A DNA stretch of 64,000 nt from Neptunomonas phycophila (GTDB taxonomy: Bacteria; Pseudomonadota; Gammaproteobacteria; Pseudomonadales; Balneatricaceae): positions 1 to 64,000 of the forward strand of contig NZ_MRCI01000002.1 of the NCBI RefSeq assembly GCF_001922575.1. Reading direction: 5' to 3'. Below, one piece after another: positions 61,681-64,000 of the stretch. Numbering within the stretch: the first letter of the stretch is position 1; each line of letters opens with the position of its first letter. Below the pieces are notes generated by a model, which searched no databases, was not told where the DNA came from, and saw only the letters and a program-made list of their open reading frames with translations. The position numbers were made by a program, and so were the translations under genes.

Positions 61681-63006
61681 ATGTTTACTACGATAACAAA
61701 AATGCAGGTAGTTCCGGTTGCCGGATATGATGGTTTTTTGCTTAATTTAAGTGGTGGTCATGCTCCTTGGTTCATTCGAACCGTAGTTGTTTTAGAAGAT
61801 GATGCAGGCAACATAGGCTTGGGTGAAATTCCAGCAACGACGTCGATTATCAATACACTGGAAAAATGTCGCGAGTTGGTCGAAGGCCAAAGCGTAATGC
61901 AGTGGAAATCGATCATCAGTCAAGTCCGAGCTGCAACCTCTGGTCAAGCGGATGATGTGCGCGGTAATCAAACATTCGATTTACGCACATCTGTGCACGT
62001 AATTACGGGTATTGAGTCGGCGTTGTTGGACCTAGCCGGTCAAAACATGGGTTTACCGGTTGCTGACTTGTTAGGGCAATTTGGCAAGCAACGCGATGAA
62101 GTTGAAGTGCTGGGTTACCTGTTTCTGCTCGGCGATCCCAAGAAAACTGATTTGCCTTACCCTGTTTGTACTAATCCCGCCGATGAATGGGACCTTGTTA
62201 GAACGCAAGAAGCCTTAACACCAGAGGCCATTGCGAACTTGGCTAAGGCTGCGTTTGATCGATATGGCTTTAAAGATTTTAAACTCAAAGGTGGTGTACT
62301 AGATGGCCATCAGGAAGCTGAGTGTATAGCTGCTTTATATGATGCCTTCCCCGAAGCTCGTTTGACGCTAGACCCTAATGGCGCTTGGACACTTAAACAA
62401 GCCGTCGAGTATCTCACGCCAATTAAACACATGCTTAGTTACGCCGAAGATCCGTGTGGTCAAGAAGGCGCTTGGTCAGGCCGTGAAACGATGGCCGAGT
62501 TTAAGCGATTAACGGGTCTTAAAACAGCCACTAATATGATCGCCACAGACTGGCAACAGTTCCGTAATACGGTGCGCTTGGATGCGGTGGATATTCCGTT
62601 GGCCGATTGTCATTTCTGGACAATGCAAGGTGCTGTTGCGGTTGGCGAGTTATGCAACGAATGGGGCATGACGTGGGGGTCGCACAGTAATAACCATTTT
62701 GATATTTCGTTGGCGATGATGACGCACGTGGCCGCTGCTTGCCCTGGCGAAATCACAGCGATTGATACCCATTGGATTTGGCAAGACGGGCAACGAATCA
62801 CGAAAGATCCCTTAAAAATACGGGGTGGCAAGCTGACGGTTCCTAATAAGCCGGGCTTAGGCATTGAACTCGATCGTGAAAAGCTAGAAGAGGCGCATGC
62901 GCTTTATAAAACATTAACTTTAGGTCAGCGTGATGATGCCATGGCGATGCAGTACTTAATACCAGGCTGGACGTTTGACCCTAAAAAACCGGCGCTTGCT
63001 CGCTAA
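61681..63006 (+). CDS. gudD: D-glucarate dehydratase
   Basis: Dehydrates D-glucarate (and L-idarate) to 5-keto-4-deoxyglucarate. The 441-residue protein is of the enolase superfamily. The metal-site region is [18 protein letters not shown], and the general base His is in [21 protein letters not shown]. Length and text match GudD. It lies 27 bases after kdgD, whose substrate it makes, and 53 bases before the regulator. Confidence 0.96.
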   Translation: MFTTITKMQVVPVAGYDGFLLNLSGGHAPWFIRTVVVLEDDAGNIGLGEIPATTSIINTLEKCRELVEGQSVMQWKSIISQVRAATSGQADDVRGNQTFDLRTSVHVITGIESALLDLAGQNMGLPVADLLGQFGKQRDEVEVLGYLFLLGDPKKTDLPYPVCTNPADEWDLVRTQEALTPEAIANLAKAAFDRYGFKDFKLKGGVLDGHQEAECIAALYDAFPEARLTLDPNGAWTLKQAVEYLTPIKHMLSYAEDPCGQEGAWSGRETMAEFKRLTGLKTATNMIATDWQQFRNTVRLDAVDIPLADCHFWTMQGAVAVGELCNEWGMTWGSHSNNHFDISLAMMTHVAAACPGEITAIDTHWIWQDGQRITKDPLKIRGGKLTVPNKPGLGIELDREKLEEAHALYKTLTLGQRDDAMAMQYLIPGWTFDPKKPALAR

Positions 63007-63059
63007 GTAACGCTGGGGTAATGTACGCACTGCTAATGTAATCTGTGGATAAGTGTGTC

Positions 63060-63818
63060 ATGAGTAATCTGGAAAAGTCAGGATCGACGTTTCAATTTGA
63101 GCGCGTAGGCCAAACGGGTAGTCTTGCGTCTCATGTAGCGAAGCAACTGGAAAGTCAGATTACGACTGGCGCAATTGGTATTGGTGAAAAATTACCTACA
63201 GAGAATCAACTCTGTGAATTGTTTGGCGTGAGCCGAACCGTGATACGTGAAGCGATCACCCAGCTTAAGTCATTGGGCTTAGTCGAGACACGACGCGGTG
63301 TCGGTACGACTGTTATGCGCAGTCAGCCAACTGAAACCATGTACGCTTATACCATTAACCCAACGGCTGTAGAGGATATTTTAAATATCCTTGAAATGCG
63401 TTTGAGTGTTGAGACCGCCGCCGCCGAATTTGCGGCCATTCGACACGATAGTGCAGATATGCAGCGGATGGAGCAGAGCTTAGCTGCCTTCAATAACGCG
63501 CTAGAACGAGGCGAGCAGGCCCGCAAAGAAGATTATGATTTTCATCTTGCGATAAGCCTAGCGACTAAGAACCCGTTCTTCCGTCAGTTTTATGAGCAGT
63601 TCAATAAAAACGTTATCCCACGAGCAAAGTTGGTGAATACCAATCTGGATCAGGTAGCAACCGATGCGTATCTACAGCGTGTTAAAGAAGAACACGAAGA
63701 GATCTTATCGGCTATCCGCTCTAGAGATGCTGAACTCGCCCGGAAGGCGATGCATAAGCACCTTTACCGTGCTTATCACCTCTATGAAAAATACCAAACC
63801 CATAATCGCTTCGAATAA
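63060..63818 (+). CDS. FadR-type GntR regulator of glucarate/galactarate genes
   Basis: A 252-residue protein. The N-terminal winged helix is VAKQLESQITTGAIGIGEKL, PTENQLCELFGVSRTVIREAITQLKSLGLVETRRGVGT. The C-terminal FCD domain has the metal-ligand pattern with HLAISLATKNPFFRQF and KEEHEEILSAIRSRDAELA. FCD regulators bind organic acids such as sugar acids. Likely represses both operons through the 35-bp sites at 55727 and 60606 and is relieved by glucarate, galactarate or a keto product. The start is the ATG at 63060; a GTG 15 bases earlier is possible. Confidence 0.92.
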   Translation: MSNLEKSGSTFQFERVGQTGSLASHVAKQLESQITTGAIGIGEKLPTENQLCELFGVSRTVIREAITQLKSLGLVETRRGVGTTVMRSQPTETMYAYTINPTAVEDILNILEMRLSVETAAAEFAAIRHDSADMQRMEQSLAAFNNALERGEQARKEDYDFHLAISLATKNPFFRQFYEQFNKNVIPRAKLVNTNLDQVATDAYLQRVKEEHEEILSAIRSRDAELARKAMHKHLYRAYHLYEKYQTHNRFE

Positions 63819-63967
63819 GCAGCGAATGGGGTTCTGAGTAGATAACGAGTTAGGTAGTTTTGGCTCTTGTCGTGTCAGTTAGGTTTTTCAGTTAGGTGGT
63901 ACCTATCGCTTTCCGGTTATTGAACTGCTGGTTTTCCAGCACCCCCCTAATCTGACTGGAGAAGCTG

Positions 63968-64000
63968 ATGGATATTACAGGCTCTATGCTGATCGGTTCA
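63968..64000 (+). CDS. start of a probable 2,5-dioxovalerate dehydrogenase, cut by window edge
   Basis: An ATG at 63968 behind GGAGAAG opens MDITGSMLIGS, the usual first residues of 2-oxoglutarate semialdehyde (2,5-dioxovalerate) dehydrogenases in glucarate operons. Only 11 codons are inside the window. The position after kdgD-gudD-gntR supports the call, since the pathway still needs this step. Confidence 0.55.
   Translation, partial: MDITGSMLIGS

Overview
The window reads as chromosomal DNA of a marine-type gammaproteobacterium, most like Oceanospirillales or Oceanospirillaceae. The support is a rrn operon end, carA-carB-greA order, the lnt-corC-ybeY-ybeZ-miaB block, the epmB/efp/epmA module, a RegB/RegA two-component pair, two kinds of 2-isopropylmalate synthase, and moderate base composition. 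The exact genus cannot be fixed from the sequence alone.

Layout. 1-5.3 kb: end of 5S rRNA with its terminator, then carA (TTG start, structured leader), carB and greA. 5.4-7.4 kb: a Zur-box-preceded pair (COG0523 metallochaperone GTPase and DUF1826). 7.4-13.5 kb: metY, a TIGR03643 protein behind a Shine-Dalgarno-masking hairpin, a minus-strand nat/EamA exporter/Crp-Fnr operon, a kinase and a hydroxyacid dehydrogenase. 13.5-22.8 kb: housekeeping genes for lipoprotein acylation, rRNA maturation, tRNA thiomethylation and EF-P lysylation. 22.8-30 kb: an accessory island that looks like an integron cassette array without an integrase in view. It has five well-formed attC sites, YoeB/YefM, unknown membrane and lipoproteins, a SUKH-like protein, a two-gene cassette with a putAbiC-like membrane protein, and a VOC protein. 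It also holds three copies of a long palindromic repeat, two of them carrying a nested 8-bp-duplication MITE. 30-35.8 kb: scattered accessory genes, including a BPSL0067/STY0301-type effector-immunity pair and a MocR regulator whose PLP lysine position is Arg. 35.8-41.1 kb: arsRBCH, a ZIP transporter, and a MalY-type lyase behind a Fur box. 41.3-51.9 kb: leuA (class I), a psi-like protein with rimI, mtfA, a rhomboid, a MarR-controlled efflux operon, leuA (class II) with a divergent Lrp regulator, and a CbiM-like permease. 52-53.7 kb: a Fur-box-preceded RTX-like protein with a permuted papain-like N-terminus and a small secreted partner. 53.8-55.6 kb: regB-regA. 55.7-64 kb: a D-glucarate/galactarate uptake and catabolism regulon (tctCBA-garD, kdgD-gudD-gntR, start of a dehydrogenase).

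How the genes work together. The sugar-acid genes form a full route: tripartite uptake, dehydration of galactarate and glucarate, KdgD to 2,5-dioxovalerate, and a probable semialdehyde dehydrogenase to 2-oxoglutarate. A nearly identical 35-bp site stands before both operons and is the likely GntR operator. EpmA, EpmB and EF-P form a complete (R)-beta-lysylation system. The accessory island and the two toxin-like gene pairs are the parts most likely to hold undescribed biology. The best single candidate is the two-gene cassette at 27.8-29.4 kb.
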